Source: Paenibacillus wulumuqiensis (lineage in GTDB: Bacteria > Bacillota > Bacilli > Paenibacillales > Paenibacillaceae). Taken from it: a DNA stretch of 64,000 nt. This document shows, one piece after another, positions 44,096 to 53,614 of this stretch. Below the pieces are notes generated by a model. It saw only the letters and a program-made list of their open reading frames with translations. It was not told the origin of the DNA and ran no database searches. Position 1 is the first letter of the stretch. Every line of letters begins with the position of its first letter. A program made the position numbers and the translations under genes. Where the stretch lies: contig NZ_LAQP01000015.1 of the NCBI RefSeq assembly GCF_000971965.1, positions 124,001 through 188,000 of the forward strand, read 5' to 3'.

Positions 44096-46099
44096 ATGTC
44101 TTTAAAATTCAAGTTGATTCTACTCGTCATTTCAGCAGTCGTTCTTATTGCCGTACCTGTAGGTACCATTGCTCTGTATGCACTTAACAAGGAAGCAACG
44201 CAGTCCGTAAACAATGAATTAAAAGGTACAGTAAAAACGGCCGTAAGTCAGACAGAAGGCTGGATTAATACCAACAGCAAAGTGCTGGAGACGATAGGAA
44301 CATTTATTCAAGATAATATTCCCATTGATCAGGTAACTGTCAAGCACCTGGAAGTATACAAAAGCGAACTCAATAATGGGACCATATCCGATCTATATTT
44401 AGGTCTTGATAACGGTGCTCTCGTAGATGGGAGTGGCTGGATACCGGATGCAGGATATGATTCTCGCCAGCGTCCCTGGTATATAAATGGGTTGGCCGCC
44501 AACAAATTGAGTGTTAATGATCCTTATCTCGATATATCCACTAACAAATACTCTGTACCCATTACAATGCCCCTAAAAGATGAAAATGGAAAAGTTGCCG
44601 CCATACTTGGAGAAGATATTTATCTTTCTACCATTACCGAATATATCAATTCAATTAAAACCCCAGGCGGCTTCAGCTTCCTGCTCGATCGCAACGGAAA
44701 TGTTCTCGCTCATCCAAATACCGACTTTGTTAATAAACTGCTATCCGAGCAGGCTGATTATCGAAATATTGCCTCTTCCCTGACTACCAACAATTCCGGT
44801 TTGGTCTCCTACAGCTACAATGGTGACCCACAGCTGATGTACTATCAAAAGCTGCCTAGAACCGGCTGGACGATCGCCACTTCCATCTCCGAGAAATATG
44901 CTTTCGCTGATTATGTACAGTTACGCAACAAGATTACTCTTATTCTGATTGTACTGACTGTGGCATTGTCTGCATTCGCTTTTGTAGTCGCATCCCGTAT
45001 CGTAAAGCCTCTGAATGTTCTCAAAGAAAACGCACAAAAATTGGCCGAAGGCGATCTCACTGTACAGGTTCCATTCAAAGGCAAGGATGAAATCGCCCAG
45101 CTGGGAGCAGACTTCAATACCATGTCGGCCGCTCTGCGCAATCTGATCCAGACCGTCTCCCGTTCTGCCGAGAATGTAAATGCCGCTTCACAGCAAATGA
45201 ACAATAATGCCTCCAGCTCAGGAGATATTGCCCAGCAAATCTCGACCGTTATCGAAGAAATTGCCCGTGGTGCCAATGACCAGGCTGAATCGATCCAGAC
45301 CGGTGCCGAAATGGTAATGACCATGACCCAATCACTGGAGCAGGTATCCGCTCATGCCGGACAGGCTGCCAGCATGATCGAAGAAGTCAATGGAGCAATG
45401 ACACGCGGTACCGATGCCATTACCCAGCAGAGCGCGCTATCCCAAGCAGGTCAGGAATCGACCAAACGTGTAGAATCTTCCAACTCCCTGCTCATCGACA
45501 AGCTGGAAGAGATCGCCAAGATTACGCAGGTTATCCGTGACATCAGCAGCCAGACCAATCTTTTGTCCCTGAACGCTTCCATTGAAGCAGCCCGTGCCGG
45601 TGAGCATGGACGCGGATTCGCCGTCGTCGCCAGCGAAGTGCAAAAGCTCGCTGAGCAGGCTTCCCATTCCGCTTCCGACATTAGCGCCCTGCTGACCGAA
45701 CTGCAGGATGCCGGCAGACAGAGCTCTGCTGTACTCGCCTCCTTCCGTGAGACGACAGTACAGCAGCAGCAGTCCATGAGCGAGACACGCGAATCATTCG
45801 AACAGATCCGCAGCTCGGTCGATGGCATTATCGGCCGCATCACCCAGGTCTTGTCCGGTGTCAATGAAGTACAATCCGGTGCTATCCAGGTATCCGACGT
45901 TATTACCGGCCTGGCTGCCGTAGCCGAAGAGAGTGCTGCAGCTACCCAGGAAGCCGCTTCTTCCACTATCGAACAGACCCAGTCCATTTCCAGCATCTCT
46001 ACTTCGTCCAAACGTCTGAGCGAGAGCGCCAATCATCTGCTCCAGGAGATCGGCCAGTTCAAAGTGGATGAGCAAGCCGGCGATACGTCTTCCCGGTAA
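44096..46099 (+). CDS. Methyl-accepting chemotaxis protein with dCache sensor
   Basis: A 667-residue chemoreceptor. Membrane segments lie at about 7-30 and 280-302, with a double-Cache (dCache_1) ligand domain between ([42 protein letters not shown]). Then HAMP ([20 protein letters not shown]) and a cytoplasmic signalling hairpin with the conserved tip [22 protein letters not shown]. It senses amino acids or organic acids by family analogy; ligand unknown. ATG 44096 follows GAGGGAG. Preceded by a SigD-like promoter and followed by a terminator, so monocistronic. Confidence 0.95.
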   Translation: MSLKFKLILLVISAVVLIAVPVGTIALYALNKEATQSVNNELKGTVKTAVSQTEGWINTNSKVLETIGTFIQDNIPIDQVTVKHLEVYKSELNNGTISDLYLGLDNGALVDGSGWIPDAGYDSRQRPWYINGLAANKLSVNDPYLDISTNKYSVPITMPLKDENGKVAAILGEDIYLSTITEYINSIKTPGGFSFLLDRNGNVLAHPNTDFVNKLLSEQADYRNIASSLTTNNSGLVSYSYNGDPQLMYYQKLPRTGWTIATSISEKYAFADYVQLRNKITLILIVLTVALSAFAFVVASRIVKPLNVLKENAQKLAEGDLTVQVPFKGKDEIAQLGADFNTMSAALRNLIQTVSRSAENVNAASQQMNNNASSSGDIAQQISTVIEEIARGANDQAESIQTGAEMVMTMTQSLEQVSAHAGQAASMIEEVNGAMTRGTDAITQQSALSQAGQESTKRVESSNSLLIDKLEEIAKITQVIRDISSQTNLLSLNASIEAARAGEHGRGFAVVASEVQKLAEQASHSASDISALLTELQDAGRQSSAVLASFRETTVQQQQSMSETRESFEQIRSSVDGIIGRITQVLSGVNEVQSGAIQVSDVITGLAAVAEESAAATQEAASSTIEQTQSISSISTSSKRLSESANHLLQEIGQFKVDEQAGDTSSR

Positions 46100-46257
46100 C
46101 ACCGGGCCAAGTTCACCCACATTCCAATCATTGATTCCATCTGGAAAGAGCCAAAGCTGAATTAACACTTCAATCATACTGCTTCAAGCATCATCAATCA
46201 GTAATCGTTATCCTCATCCCTCTTGCTCTGTTCTCTCCTGAATAGACTGTTATAAAT

Positions 46258-46297
46258 ACAAAAAGAGCAGGCTCCTAAGCGGAGCCTGCTCTTTATC
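46258..46297. terminator. Bidirectional terminator between the chemoreceptor and ndh units
   Basis: AAAGAGCAGGCTCC and GGAGCCTGCTCTTT with a five-base loop; A and T runs flank it. Confidence 0.88.
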
Positions 46298-46336
46298 TGT
46301 ATCTGCATATCATAGCATTATTCACGAAAAGTTCGG

Positions 46337-46585
46337 TTATTCAGCAGTGTCCTCATTCTTCAGAGAAGCGAGATACTCCTGCTCTTCCCGGTCACGTGCC
46401 CGGCTTTTATCCTTTAACTGCTCAATGGCCGGCTGGATCAACAGATCCACTTCCTGCTGGATCACATAAGCCAGATCATAACGGCTTTGCTCTTCCAGAA
46501 AGGAACCGGCTTCCATCAAGCCGTTGTAACGGTCCAGCTCGTCACGCGTCAGCAATCCACGTACCTGAACGCTGCAATGACGCAT
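46337..46585 (-). CDS. Small uncharacterised protein coupled to ndh
   Basis: An 82-residue soluble, Glu/Arg-rich protein beginning MRHCSVQVRGLLTRDELDRYN, mostly helical and ending in a charged DREEQEYLASLK stretch. One base separates its ATG from the ndh stop and a likely site lies inside the ndh end, so it is translationally coupled to ndh. I do not recognise the family. The tight coupling suggests a role tied to NDH-2 level or assembly; this is inference. Confidence 0.72.
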   Translation of the reverse strand: MRHCSVQVRGLLTRDELDRYNGLMEAGSFLEEQSRYDLAYVIQQEVDLLIQPAIEQLKDKSRARDREEQEYLASLKNEDTAE

Positions 46586-46586
46586 C

Positions 46587-47780
46587 TTACAGGAATTTAC
46601 CTTTTTTCAGTGCCAGCGATACGCCACCGATGATGAACAGCCAGCGGATATCAATGACTTTTTTCAGCTGTGCAGCTACCCAGCCCTTGAGCTTGCGGTC
46701 GCCTACGATACCAACAGCTTCGCCTTTACCCAGGGAAGCGACAGTACCTTTGTTGCTGAATACGAATTTCTTCGGTTGTTGTCCACGAATGGCAGCCAGA
46801 ATGTTCTGTGCCACGACCGGTCCCTGCTGCATGGAGATCTGTGCAGTCGGAGGATAAGGACGACCTTCCGGATTGAACATCAGTGCACTGTCACCAATCA
46901 TGAAGATATCATCATAGCCTGGTACATGCAGATATTCGTCGATTTTGACACGGCCGCGCATGGTTTCGAAGCCAGCTTCTTCCACGACACGGTTACCACG
47001 GATACCACCTGTCCATACGACAGTGTTTGCCGGGATTTTCTCCAGATCGTCGCCCACGACGACGCCGTCAGGCTGACATTCTTTGATGGCTACGCCAATA
47101 CGGAAAGTAACGCCTTTGTTTTGCAGCACTTTCATTGCGTACTCTACCAGTTCAGGATCGAAGCCTGGCAGTGCTGTTGGAGCTGCTTCCACGTTGTAGA
47201 TTTTTACTGCAGAACGGTCGATACCGTGTTTTCTGCACAGATCGGCTACACGATCAGCCAGCTCGGCTACGAACTCGATACCTGTGAAGCCGGCACCGCC
47301 GACAACAAAGCTCAGGCGCTCCGGTTTTTTATCGGTTTTGTAAGCCACGAATTGGCTTTCGATATGCTCGCGGATTTTGCGAACAGAGTTGATGCTGCGG
47401 ATCATCATTGCATTTTCCATCATGCCCGGGATACCGAATGTTTCCGGCTCGCCGCCCAGGGAGATAACCAGGTAATCGTAAGACAGTGTACCGTCTTCCA
47501 GGATTACTTTTTTCTCCTGTGGCAGGATTTGTTTGACATTGGATTTCACCAGATCGATTTTGAATTCGTCGATCAGTTTGGAGATTGGCACATATGCGTT
47601 TTCTTCAGCGTCCGTACCTGCTGCAGGCATATGCAGATGAGTGGTGAAGTAGTGATACTCATGACGGTTCACCAGAGTCACGTCTGCCTCATTATAGTTC
47701 AGTTCTTTTTGAAGACGTTGTGCTGTCATAATGCCGCCATAACCGGCGCCCAGAATGACGATTTTTGGAATGCTACTCAT
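46587..47780 (-). CDS. ndh: Type II NADH dehydrogenase (NDH-2)
   Basis: The product is 397 residues from ATG 47780 (MSSIPKIVILGAGYGG), nine bases after GGAAGGGG. FAD motif VILGAGYGGIMTAQRL, quinone-site region HEYHYFTTHLH, NADH motif FVVGGAGFTGIEFVAEL, and DIFMIGDSALM near the end. The C-terminal helix (WLFIIGGVSLALKKGKF) binds the membrane. It passes electrons from NADH to menaquinone without proton pumping. Candidate Rex and Fur sites lie upstream. Co-transcribed with the small 46337-46585 gene. Confidence 0.95.
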   Translation of the reverse strand: MSSIPKIVILGAGYGGIMTAQRLQKELNYNEADVTLVNRHEYHYFTTHLHMPAAGTDAEENAYVPISKLIDEFKIDLVKSNVKQILPQEKKVILEDGTLSYDYLVISLGGEPETFGIPGMMENAMMIRSINSVRKIREHIESQFVAYKTDKKPERLSFVVGGAGFTGIEFVAELADRVADLCRKHGIDRSAVKIYNVEAAPTALPGFDPELVEYAMKVLQNKGVTFRIGVAIKECQPDGVVVGDDLEKIPANTVVWTGGIRGNRVVEEAGFETMRGRVKIDEYLHVPGYDDIFMIGDSALMFNPEGRPYPPTAQISMQQGPVVAQNILAAIRGQQPKKFVFSNKGTVASLGKGEAVGIVGDRKLKGWVAAQLKKVIDIRWLFIIGGVSLALKKGKFL

Positions 47781-47830
47781 GTCTGTTTTCCCCTTCCAAT
47801 TGTTCAATTGAGCATTAGAAAATGCTGAAT

Positions 47831-47849
47831 CATAATGATATTCATTACG
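47831..47849. promoter_or_regulatory. Candidate Fur box upstream of ndh
   Basis: CATAATGATATTCATTACG matches the 19-base Fur consensus GATAATGATAATCATTATC at 15 positions, 51-69 bases before the ndh start. Confidence 0.6.
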
Positions 47850-47997
47850 TGCATTATCCAGCTGCCCACTTACGTTAGAAGACAGACAGTCAGACACTGC
47901 ACTGAAACGATATAAATTATTTAACCAAACCTTGGATAATGGTTCTTCATTCTGGCAGAAACTTGTATATAAATTTCACGGAAGCGCTAGAGTGCAA

Positions 47998-48015
47998 TTG
48001 TGAAAATATACACAA
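47998..48015. promoter_or_regulatory. Candidate Rex box upstream of ndh
   Basis: TTGTGAAAATATACACAA matches the Bacillus Rex operator TTGTGAAnnnnTTCACAA at 13 of 14 defined positions. It lies about 218 bases upstream of the ndh start. Rex (NADH sensor) represses ndh in Bacillus subtilis, which fits. Confidence 0.62.
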
Positions 48016-48300
48016 CAGGTGGCAGAAATAGAGATGACGTCTAGTTATTGCTATACGATATGTCACATTATATTGTACTCTTTATGCTCCATTTTTTCAA
48101 AAAAAATTTGCTTTTTTTTCAAAAAACTGTCCTTTTTCTGTCACAAACCATTATCGACACAACTGAAATGATAGCTATTTTCGCTGAAAAGATCAAGAGA
48201 AAATTTAATTTTCAGTATATTTCATGTAAAAATTAATCTTAAATTTTCAGAAAGCGACTGAAGCGATCCTGCCCTTCACAATATTGATCATTTCCTTCCT

Positions 48301-48328
48301 TTGAAAATCGTTCTCAACCGATTATAAT
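48301..48328 (+). promoter_or_regulatory. yumC promoter with an overlapping Fur-like site
   Basis: TTGAAA (48301-48306), 16 bases, TATAAT (48323-48328). TGAAAATCGTTCTCA (48302-48316), inside it, matches the Fur 7-1-7 motif at 11 of 14 positions, placed to block polymerase. Confidence 0.55.
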
Positions 48329-48429
48329 GATAAAAGATTTGCATGTATGTCTTATATTGAAGCATCCGGCACTCGCTTGAGTGCTCTGCTTATAGACTGT
48401 GATTTCACTACTTATGGAGGTGTGGTACG

Positions 48430-49428
48430 GTGACATCTACAACCACCGGAGAAATGAGCGATATCCTTATTATTGGCGGAGGTCCTGCAGGCATGTTTGC
48501 CGCTTTTTATGGCGGTATGCGTCAGGCATCTGTCAAACTGATCGAAAGTATGCCTCAGCTGGGCGGACAGCTCGCTGCCCTTTACCCTGAGAAATATATC
48601 TATGATGTGGCCGGCTTCCCGAAAGTGACTGCACAGGAACTGGTCAACAACCTGCAGCAGCAGATGAATCTGTTCAGCACGGATATCCGTCTGGAAGAAA
48701 AAGTGCTCAACGTGGAGAAAAAAGGCGATCGTCACTTCGTGGTAACGACCGATAAAGGTACCCATGAGAGCAAAGCGGTCATCATTACCGCCGGTGTGGG
48801 CGCATTCGAACCGCGCCGTCTGGAACTGCCCAATGCAGCCCAGTTCGAACAGACCAACCTGCACTACTTTGTCAGCGACCTGAGCCGTTTTGCCGGTAAA
48901 AAAGTACTGATCAGTGGCGGCGGCGACTCGGCTGTCGACTGGGCACTGATGCTGGAGCCTGTTGCAGCCGAAGTGACACTGATTCACCGCCGGGACAAAT
49001 TCCGTGCGCATGAGCATAGTGTAGAGAACCTGATGGCTTCCAACGTCAAAGTCATCACGCCGACCGAAATCACCGAGCTGCATGGTGAAGAGCGCATCGA
49101 GCGTATTACTCTGGCTCACGTGAAGTCCGGTGAGACCCAGGAGATTGAAGTGGATGATGTTATTATCAACTTTGGCTTCCTGTCTTCGCTCGGTCCGATC
49201 GCGGAATGGGGCATTGAGATCGAGAAAAATTCCATCGTCGTCGATTCCCGTATGGAAACGAATGTGGAAGGAATCTTTGCTGCCGGTGATATTACCACCT
49301 ATCCGGGCAAACTGAAGCTGATTGCCGTCGGTTTTGGTGAGGCACCCACAGCGATCAACAATGCCAAAGTATATGTGGATCCGGATGCCAAGCTGTCTCC
49401 GGGACACAGCAGTAACATGAAGCTGTAA
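48430..49428 (+). CDS. yumC: Ferredoxin/flavodoxin-NADP+ reductase, thioredoxin-reductase-like type (YumC)
   Basis: A 332-residue flavoprotein of the Bacillus YumC class. FAD motif [18 protein letters not shown], then [24 protein letters not shown] (split landmarks), NADPH motif [17 protein letters not shown], and [22 protein letters not shown]. The CxxC of thioredoxin reductase is absent, as expected. It transfers electrons between NADPH and ferredoxin or flavodoxin. Start is GTG 48430, six bases after GGAGGTG. The promoter carries a Fur-like site, suggesting induction when iron is low; Bacillus YcgT is a Fur-regulated relative. Confidence 0.93.
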   Translation: MTSTTTGEMSDILIIGGGPAGMFAAFYGGMRQASVKLIESMPQLGGQLAALYPEKYIYDVAGFPKVTAQELVNNLQQQMNLFSTDIRLEEKVLNVEKKGDRHFVVTTDKGTHESKAVIITAGVGAFEPRRLELPNAAQFEQTNLHYFVSDLSRFAGKKVLISGGGDSAVDWALMLEPVAAEVTLIHRRDKFRAHEHSVENLMASNVKVITPTEITELHGEERIERITLAHVKSGETQEIEVDDVIINFGFLSSLGPIAEWGIEIEKNSIVVDSRMETNVEGIFAAGDITTYPGKLKLIAVGFGEAPTAINNAKVYVDPDAKLSPGHSSNMKL

Positions 49429-49493
49429 GATTGATTTGCACAGCGGCATCCTGGCTACGAACGGCCTGTATGTCACTTGCAGCCTGAATAAAC

Positions 49494-49549
49494 AGAAGCG
49501 CTGCTCCTTTCCATCATTGCGACCGGACAGGAGCGGCGCTTTTTTTTCT
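49494..49549 (+). terminator. Terminator after yumC
   Basis: AAGCGCTGCTCCT and AGGAGCGGCGCTT (one mismatch) around about 23 bases, then eight Ts. The following 260 bases to 49812 are AT-rich with a possible promoter for the small membrane gene but no clear RNA. Confidence 0.8.
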
Positions 49550-49812
49550 GGATATCAGCGGCTGCTGAGAATCCGAGATGATGTTATGTATATTTTGAAA
49601 TAAGCCCGGGAATGGGCTGTTCTGCCGAATAGCGGCGTGATTGCCTGCTGCTGTATATTTCTTTCTGTCAGCGCTTCCGATGTTGCCAATTTGTTCACCT
49701 TTTGCTTGGATTTGCGGCCGATTTTTATCGTATAGTAATAAGAAGTTGTTAAAATTAAGTTATCCCAAATCGATTTTAATTGCATATTGTTTAAATAAGG
49801 AGGTCTACCGGC

Positions 49813-50001
49813 TTGAGTATTGGCGTATACTTTACCCTTCGTTTGATTATTTCACTTATGCTGCTCGTTATCGGCGGCATGATGGTGGCGCTGGGCAGCA
49901 AATTTTTCAAACAAAACAGCAAAGCTGCGGGCACAGGTTTTATTATTTTCGGAGTGCTTGTTATTTCACTGGCTGTGCGTGGTGTCATGCTTAGTTTTTG
50001 A
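49813..50001 (+). CDS. Small two-helix membrane protein
   Basis: A 62-residue hydrophobic protein (MSIGVYFTLRLIISLMLLVIGG...) with two predicted membrane helices joined by a short basic loop (SKFFKQNSKAAG). Start is TTG 49813, nine bases after a strong AGGAGG site. It lies 46 bases before the TraX-like gene, so the two are probably one unit. No family recognised. Confidence 0.7.
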   Translation: MSIGVYFTLRLIISLMLLVIGGMMVALGSKFFKQNSKAAGTGFIIFGVLVISLAVRGVMLSF

Positions 50002-50047
50002 CCGATCGGTTGACTGATTATCGTTATAAATATGGAGGTGTGGCCTT

Positions 50048-50701
50048 ATGCAATGGTTGGCAATGATTACAATGCTGATTGATCATCTGGGCTATGCCTT
50101 TTTTTCTGATGAGCGGTATTTGCGCATTATCGGACGGATTGCCTTTCCGATCTACTGCTATCTGCTGGTCGTCGGATACCGGCATACCCGGAATGTGAAT
50201 AAGTACATGACCCGGCTGCTCATCATCGCACTGGTGTCCCAGTTCCCGTTTATGTTCGCTTTTAATATTGAGAATCTGAATGTGGTATTCACTCTGCTGA
50301 TTGGACTACTGCTGATAATGCTGCTCGACCGCATCCCGACCAAGCTGTTCCCGCTGTCGATTGTGCTGGCTGCCGGATTCAGCGCTATTGCGGAACTGCT
50401 GCATACGGATTACGGCGCTTACGGCATTCTGCTTATTCTTATTTACCGGTATGTGCCGGGTTATATGATGGTACTGGCGCATTTTGCGCTTACGGTTATT
50501 TTTGTACTGGCAGGACATATGAGTCTGATCCAGATCTACAGCATCTTCTCTACGCTGCTGATCACGGCCGGTACGGAACTGCGCCCGGATGTCAGACTTA
50601 TAGCTCCTCCGCGCTGGTTATGGCGGGCATTCTATCCCGCACATCTGGCGATCATTGCGATTATGGTTCAGGGCAGTGCCTACGGTTATTTTAATCTTTG
50701 A
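50048..50701 (+). CDS. TraX-family membrane protein
   Basis: A 217-residue membrane protein, recognised as TraX-like from MQWLAMITMLIDHLGYAFF, YLRIIGRIAFPIYCYLL and YPAHLAIIAIM, with about seven to eight membrane segments. F-plasmid TraX acetylates pilin; chromosomal homologues in Firmicutes have no known substrate but probably acylate a surface molecule. GGAGGTG lies upstream of the ATG. No plasmid or conjugation genes are nearby. Confidence 0.85.
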   Translation: MQWLAMITMLIDHLGYAFFSDERYLRIIGRIAFPIYCYLLVVGYRHTRNVNKYMTRLLIIALVSQFPFMFAFNIENLNVVFTLLIGLLLIMLLDRIPTKLFPLSIVLAAGFSAIAELLHTDYGAYGILLILIYRYVPGYMMVLAHFALTVIFVLAGHMSLIQIYSIFSTLLITAGTELRPDVRLIAPPRWLWRAFYPAHLAIIAIMVQGSAYGYFNL

Positions 50702-50769
50702 TCAGGACTTTGCGGGGAGAGTTCCGTATTATTACAAGGGAAATCCAATGCGGTTCCTGCCTCCCTCTA

Positions 50770-50810
50770 GTAACGAAAAACCGGGATTTTTAGTGTTCCC
50801 GGTTTTTTCT
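50770..50810 (+). terminator. Terminator after the TraX-like gene
   Basis: AAAACCGGGA and TCCCGGTTTT around about ten bases, then Ts. Confidence 0.82.
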
Positions 50811-50915
50811 ATTTTTATATAAAAAAGCTATCGCCATATGCCCGGTCATAGAGTATAATCTTTACCGGAACAATTCCGCCGGTGAGGCGGTTTTAATATA
50901 GGAAGGGGCTCCTCC

Positions 50916-51143
50916 ATGAAATCCAATAAAAAGCATACGTTGACCGAAGACATTCACTTTTTTACCGCCGGGCTATCCGGTAGCCTGATTATTGTGTGGC
51001 AGGAAGATCCTGCTGGCGTGTATTGTGAAGTCGGCCGAGGTTATGTAGAAGCCTATACGAATAAATATGTGCGTGTACGCAATCTGCAATCCGGTACCAA
51101 GAGTCTGTACAGCCGCGATATGACCATGTTTCAGACTGATTGA
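50916..51143 (+). CDS. Small uncharacterised soluble protein
   Basis: A 75-residue protein (MKSNKKHTLTEDIHFFTAG...) with GAAGGGG before the ATG. No signal peptide or membrane segment; the Tyr/Val-rich second half (GRGYVEAYTNKYVRVRNLQSG) suggests a small beta-barrel. Flanked by terminators, so monocistronic. Family not recognised. Confidence 0.7.
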   Translation: MKSNKKHTLTEDIHFFTAGLSGSLIIVWQEDPAGVYCEVGRGYVEAYTNKYVRVRNLQSGTKSLYSRDMTMFQTD

Positions 51144-51201
51144 TCCGTATACTCTATAGATCTTTCTCCTTACCGGCAGCAGTATCTTCTGCTGGCCGTT
51201 C

Positions 51202-51251
51202 AGCCATCTTTTTTTCCGTTAATGCATGACGGAGAGGAAGATGGCTTTTTG
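51202..51251 (+). terminator. Terminator after the small protein gene
   Basis: AGCCATCTT and AAGATGGCT with an inner CCGT/ACGG pairing, followed by five Ts. Confidence 0.72.
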
Positions 51252-51438
51252 GTTATGTCCATTTTTGGAGGGATGCAGGGGCTGGCAGCCATAAAGTCCA
51301 AGTGTGAATAGGAGATGAACAGAAGCTGAGCTTCTTTTTATCCACTGTTCATAATGTGTTCATTTGCCCGCTTTATACTGTGAACTGTAAGCCAGTCAGA
51401 TGGCTTGTATCATCTACCTTCCAGGAGGAATACCATTC

Positions 51439-52023
51439 ATGAAAACAATAAAAGTACTATCCAGTCTCGCTCTATCCGCTGCTCTACTGGCAGGTTCGCT
51501 GACAGCATTCTCTACTGCAGATGCTGCGACCACCACCAAAACGGCCGCTTCTACTGCTGCCAAGACAGCCGCCAACAACAAGAATGCAGTCGTCGCCAAA
51601 ATCAAATCCGTCAGTTCCGGCAAAATTGTAATCTACAAATCGTCCACACAGCCGGCAATTCCATCAGGTGCCGAAGGCGCTACCGCTCCGAAAGCAGGCG
51701 AAGCGCCTCCAAGCGGTGAAGCACCTACCGCTCCAGCAGAAGGTGCAGCCAAAACAAACGCCGGCGGTCAGCCCCCTGCCCAGACATTCAGCACAACAGC
51801 GACCACACTGACCACGACCAGCGCAACCACCGTAGTCAGCGTTACCCGTGCGGCAGGCAGTACCAAAGCCACCGAGACCAAAAAGTCCCTGTCTTCGCTC
51901 AAAGCCGGTGATGTCGTCTTCATCACGCTGGCCTCCGGCAGTACCACCAAAGTAAGCAAAATTGAAATCATGCCTGTCCAGACCGCTGCCAAAACAACGG
52001 CCAAATCCACAACAAGCAAATAA
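51439..52023 (+). CDS. Secreted Ala/Thr/Lys-rich low-complexity protein
   Basis: The product is 194 residues from ATG 51439 after CAGGAGGAA. Signal peptide MKTIKVLSSLALSAALLAGS with cleavage near STADA. The mature part starts Lys/Ala/Thr-rich, then VVAKIKSVSSGKIVIYKSS, a Pro/Ala/Gly linker (about 75-115), a Thr/Ser-rich stretch, and LKAGDVVFITLASGSTTKVSKIEI, a pattern seen in small OB-like secreted domains (DUF5666-like). No enzyme motif. Probable extracellular or wall-bound structural protein. Confidence 0.8.
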   Translation: MKTIKVLSSLALSAALLAGSLTAFSTADAATTTKTAASTAAKTAANNKNAVVAKIKSVSSGKIVIYKSSTQPAIPSGAEGATAPKAGEAPPSGEAPTAPAEGAAKTNAGGQPPAQTFSTTATTLTTTSATTVVSVTRAAGSTKATETKKSLSSLKAGDVVFITLASGSTTKVSKIEIMPVQTAAKTTAKSTTSK

Positions 52024-52053
52024 ATAAACGATTTTACGAAACATGACCATAAC

Positions 52054-52088
52054 GAGACAGCCACCGGGAAGCTACAGGTGGCTGTTTT
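52054..52088 (+). terminator. Terminator after the secreted Ala/Thr-rich protein
   Basis: ACAGCCACC and GGTGGCTGT around about 12 bases, then TTTTC. Confidence 0.72.
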
Positions 52089-52189
52089 CATTTCTTATTC
52101 TCATTTTTTATTGAAAGTCATCGGTTATTTGAAACCGAGATTAAAGCATTGGACTTAACAGTAGCAGCAAGAAAGGAGAAACATATCCA

Positions 52190-52237
52190 TTGGGCTTTTA
52201 TCAACTCAATCCGGCAAATCGGGGTAATAATCAATAA
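52190..52237 (+). CDS. Possible 15-residue peptide gene
   Basis: A TTG-started frame preceded by AAAGGAG about 11 bases upstream encodes MGFYQLNPANRGNNQ and stops. It lies alone in a 345-base gap. A spore- or signalling-type peptide is conceivable, but chance is a real alternative. Confidence 0.25.
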   Translation: MGFYQLNPANRGNNQ

Positions 52238-52368
52238 GTAGCAGTATCTTACTGCCGGACCAGATTCCATCTGTCCGGAGCAGCCTTCCATTACCTATTC
52301 GACCCTCGTATCCCGTAACTACTCATTTCATCCTGACGTATTATATTCATTGCCAAGGAGGTCTTCTC

Positions 52369-53085
52369 ATGTCCGGACGTACGCTAGCGATTAGTGATAT
52401 TCATGGTGAACTGGAACTTCTCGACCATCTGCTGGATACGATCAATTATCAGCCCGGACAGGATCAGCTGATTTTGCTTGGTGACTATGTGGATCGCGGC
52501 AGTGATTCCCGGGGTACGCTGGATCGTGTCATGCAGCTCACCTGGGACGGCGCTATCGCACTAAAGGGCAATCATGAAGATCTGATGCATAGTGCCCTGA
52601 CCAGCGGTAGGGAAGCGGACTGGAATCGCTGGCTCAAGGTGAACGGAGGTCTGGCGACCCTGCTCAGCTACGGATTTACCCGGGAAGACTTGATCACGCT
52701 GTCGGGCGAGGACTTTCACCTGCCGGATCTGCATTCGGATGCGCTGCAGCAGCATCTGGCATTTATCCGGGACCTGCCGCTCTATTACGAGACACCCGAT
52801 TATCTGTATGTACATGCAGGCGTCGAACCGGGCAAGACCGCAGCCGAGACGACGCCGCGTCAGCTGTTCTGGATCCGGGAACCTTTTCATACCGGCTATC
52901 AGGGCAAGCAGCTGGTCGTGTTCGGCCATACACCCACTTTTTATCTGCATCAGGATGCTGCCAACTTCAATATTTATTGCGGGGTCAACCGGATTATCGG
53001 CATCGATGGAGGAGCCGCCTATGGTGGACAGCTCAATGCGCTGGATACAACGAACGGTATCTCTTATGCGGTGCACAAAAAATAA
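52369..53085 (+). CDS. PPP-family serine/threonine-type protein phosphatase
   Basis: A 238-residue metallophosphatase of the PPP class. Motifs in order: SDIHGELELLDHLLD, LGDYVDRGSDSRG, ALKGNHEDLM, VHAGVEPG and VFGHTPT. The DYVDRG and GNHE motifs place it with PrpA/PrpE-like bacterial protein phosphatases or diadenosine tetraphosphatases. AAGGAGG precedes the ATG. Monocistronic. Confidence 0.88.
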   Translation: MSGRTLAISDIHGELELLDHLLDTINYQPGQDQLILLGDYVDRGSDSRGTLDRVMQLTWDGAIALKGNHEDLMHSALTSGREADWNRWLKVNGGLATLLSYGFTREDLITLSGEDFHLPDLHSDALQQHLAFIRDLPLYYETPDYLYVHAGVEPGKTAAETTPRQLFWIREPFHTGYQGKQLVVFGHTPTFYLHQDAANFNIYCGVNRIIGIDGGAAYGGQLNALDTTNGISYAVHKK

Positions 53086-53122
53086 AGCACAGGGATGTCA
53101 TTCTCCCTGTGCTTTATTTGGA
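53083..53122. terminator. Bidirectional terminator between the phosphatase and erpA
   Basis: AATAAAGCACAGGGA and TCCCTGTGCTTTATT around about eight bases. Confidence 0.9.
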
Positions 53123-53154
53123 TCGTTTGAGTCATTATGCTCCTTGCCTGGTGC

Positions 53155-53517
53155 TTAATCCTCGCAAGGCTGCGCCAGTACTTCGTCTTCTTTGCGGGTA
53201 CGGAAAGAAGCTCCGCAGCCGCAGGTAGCAATGGCATTCGGGTTGTTGATCGTGAATCCCCCGGCAAGACCGGATTCCTCGTAATCTATTTCCAGACCAT
53301 TCAGCAGGCCGAGGTCTTCTTTGTTAACGACCACTTTCATCTCCTGAACGTCCATGTATATGTCCTGTTCTGTCTCTTCACTGTCAAAACCCATGGCATA
53401 AGAGAATCCGCTGCAGCCGCCGGCACTGACACCCACACGCACAAACAGCCCCGGAATATCCTGTGCAGCCATAATTTCCTTCATACGTGAAGCCGCTGTA
53501 TCACTAATTGTAATCAT
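53155..53517 (-). CDS. erpA: Iron-sulfur cluster carrier of the HesB/IscA (ErpA) family
   Basis: A 120-residue A-type carrier from ATG 53517 (MITISDTAASRMKEIM) after AAGGAGGG. The three cluster cysteines are Cys35 in GGCSGFSY and Cys99/Cys101 in CGCGASF. It passes Fe-S clusters to target proteins. Corresponds to Bacillus YutM/SufA, and its neighbours yutJ, yuzB and yutI follow downstream, with mqnE inserted between. Confidence 0.94.
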   Translation of the reverse strand: MITISDTAASRMKEIMAAQDIPGLFVRVGVSAGGCSGFSYAMGFDSEETEQDIYMDVQEMKVVVNKEDLGLLNGLEIDYEESGLAGGFTINNPNAIATCGCGASFRTRKEDEVLAQPCED

Positions 53518-53614
53518 TCGTATTCCCTCCTTTTCCCTTTTCATTATACTCTTCTGCCGGTATTGCCTCAAGGATGAATCCCTGGCAAAAACCTTCATTT
53601 TTTAAGTAATTGTG

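Noticed and set aside
48048-48236. A 62-codon Phe-rich frame in the ndh-yumC gap
   Set aside because: No ribosome site, and the region is AT-rich control DNA.
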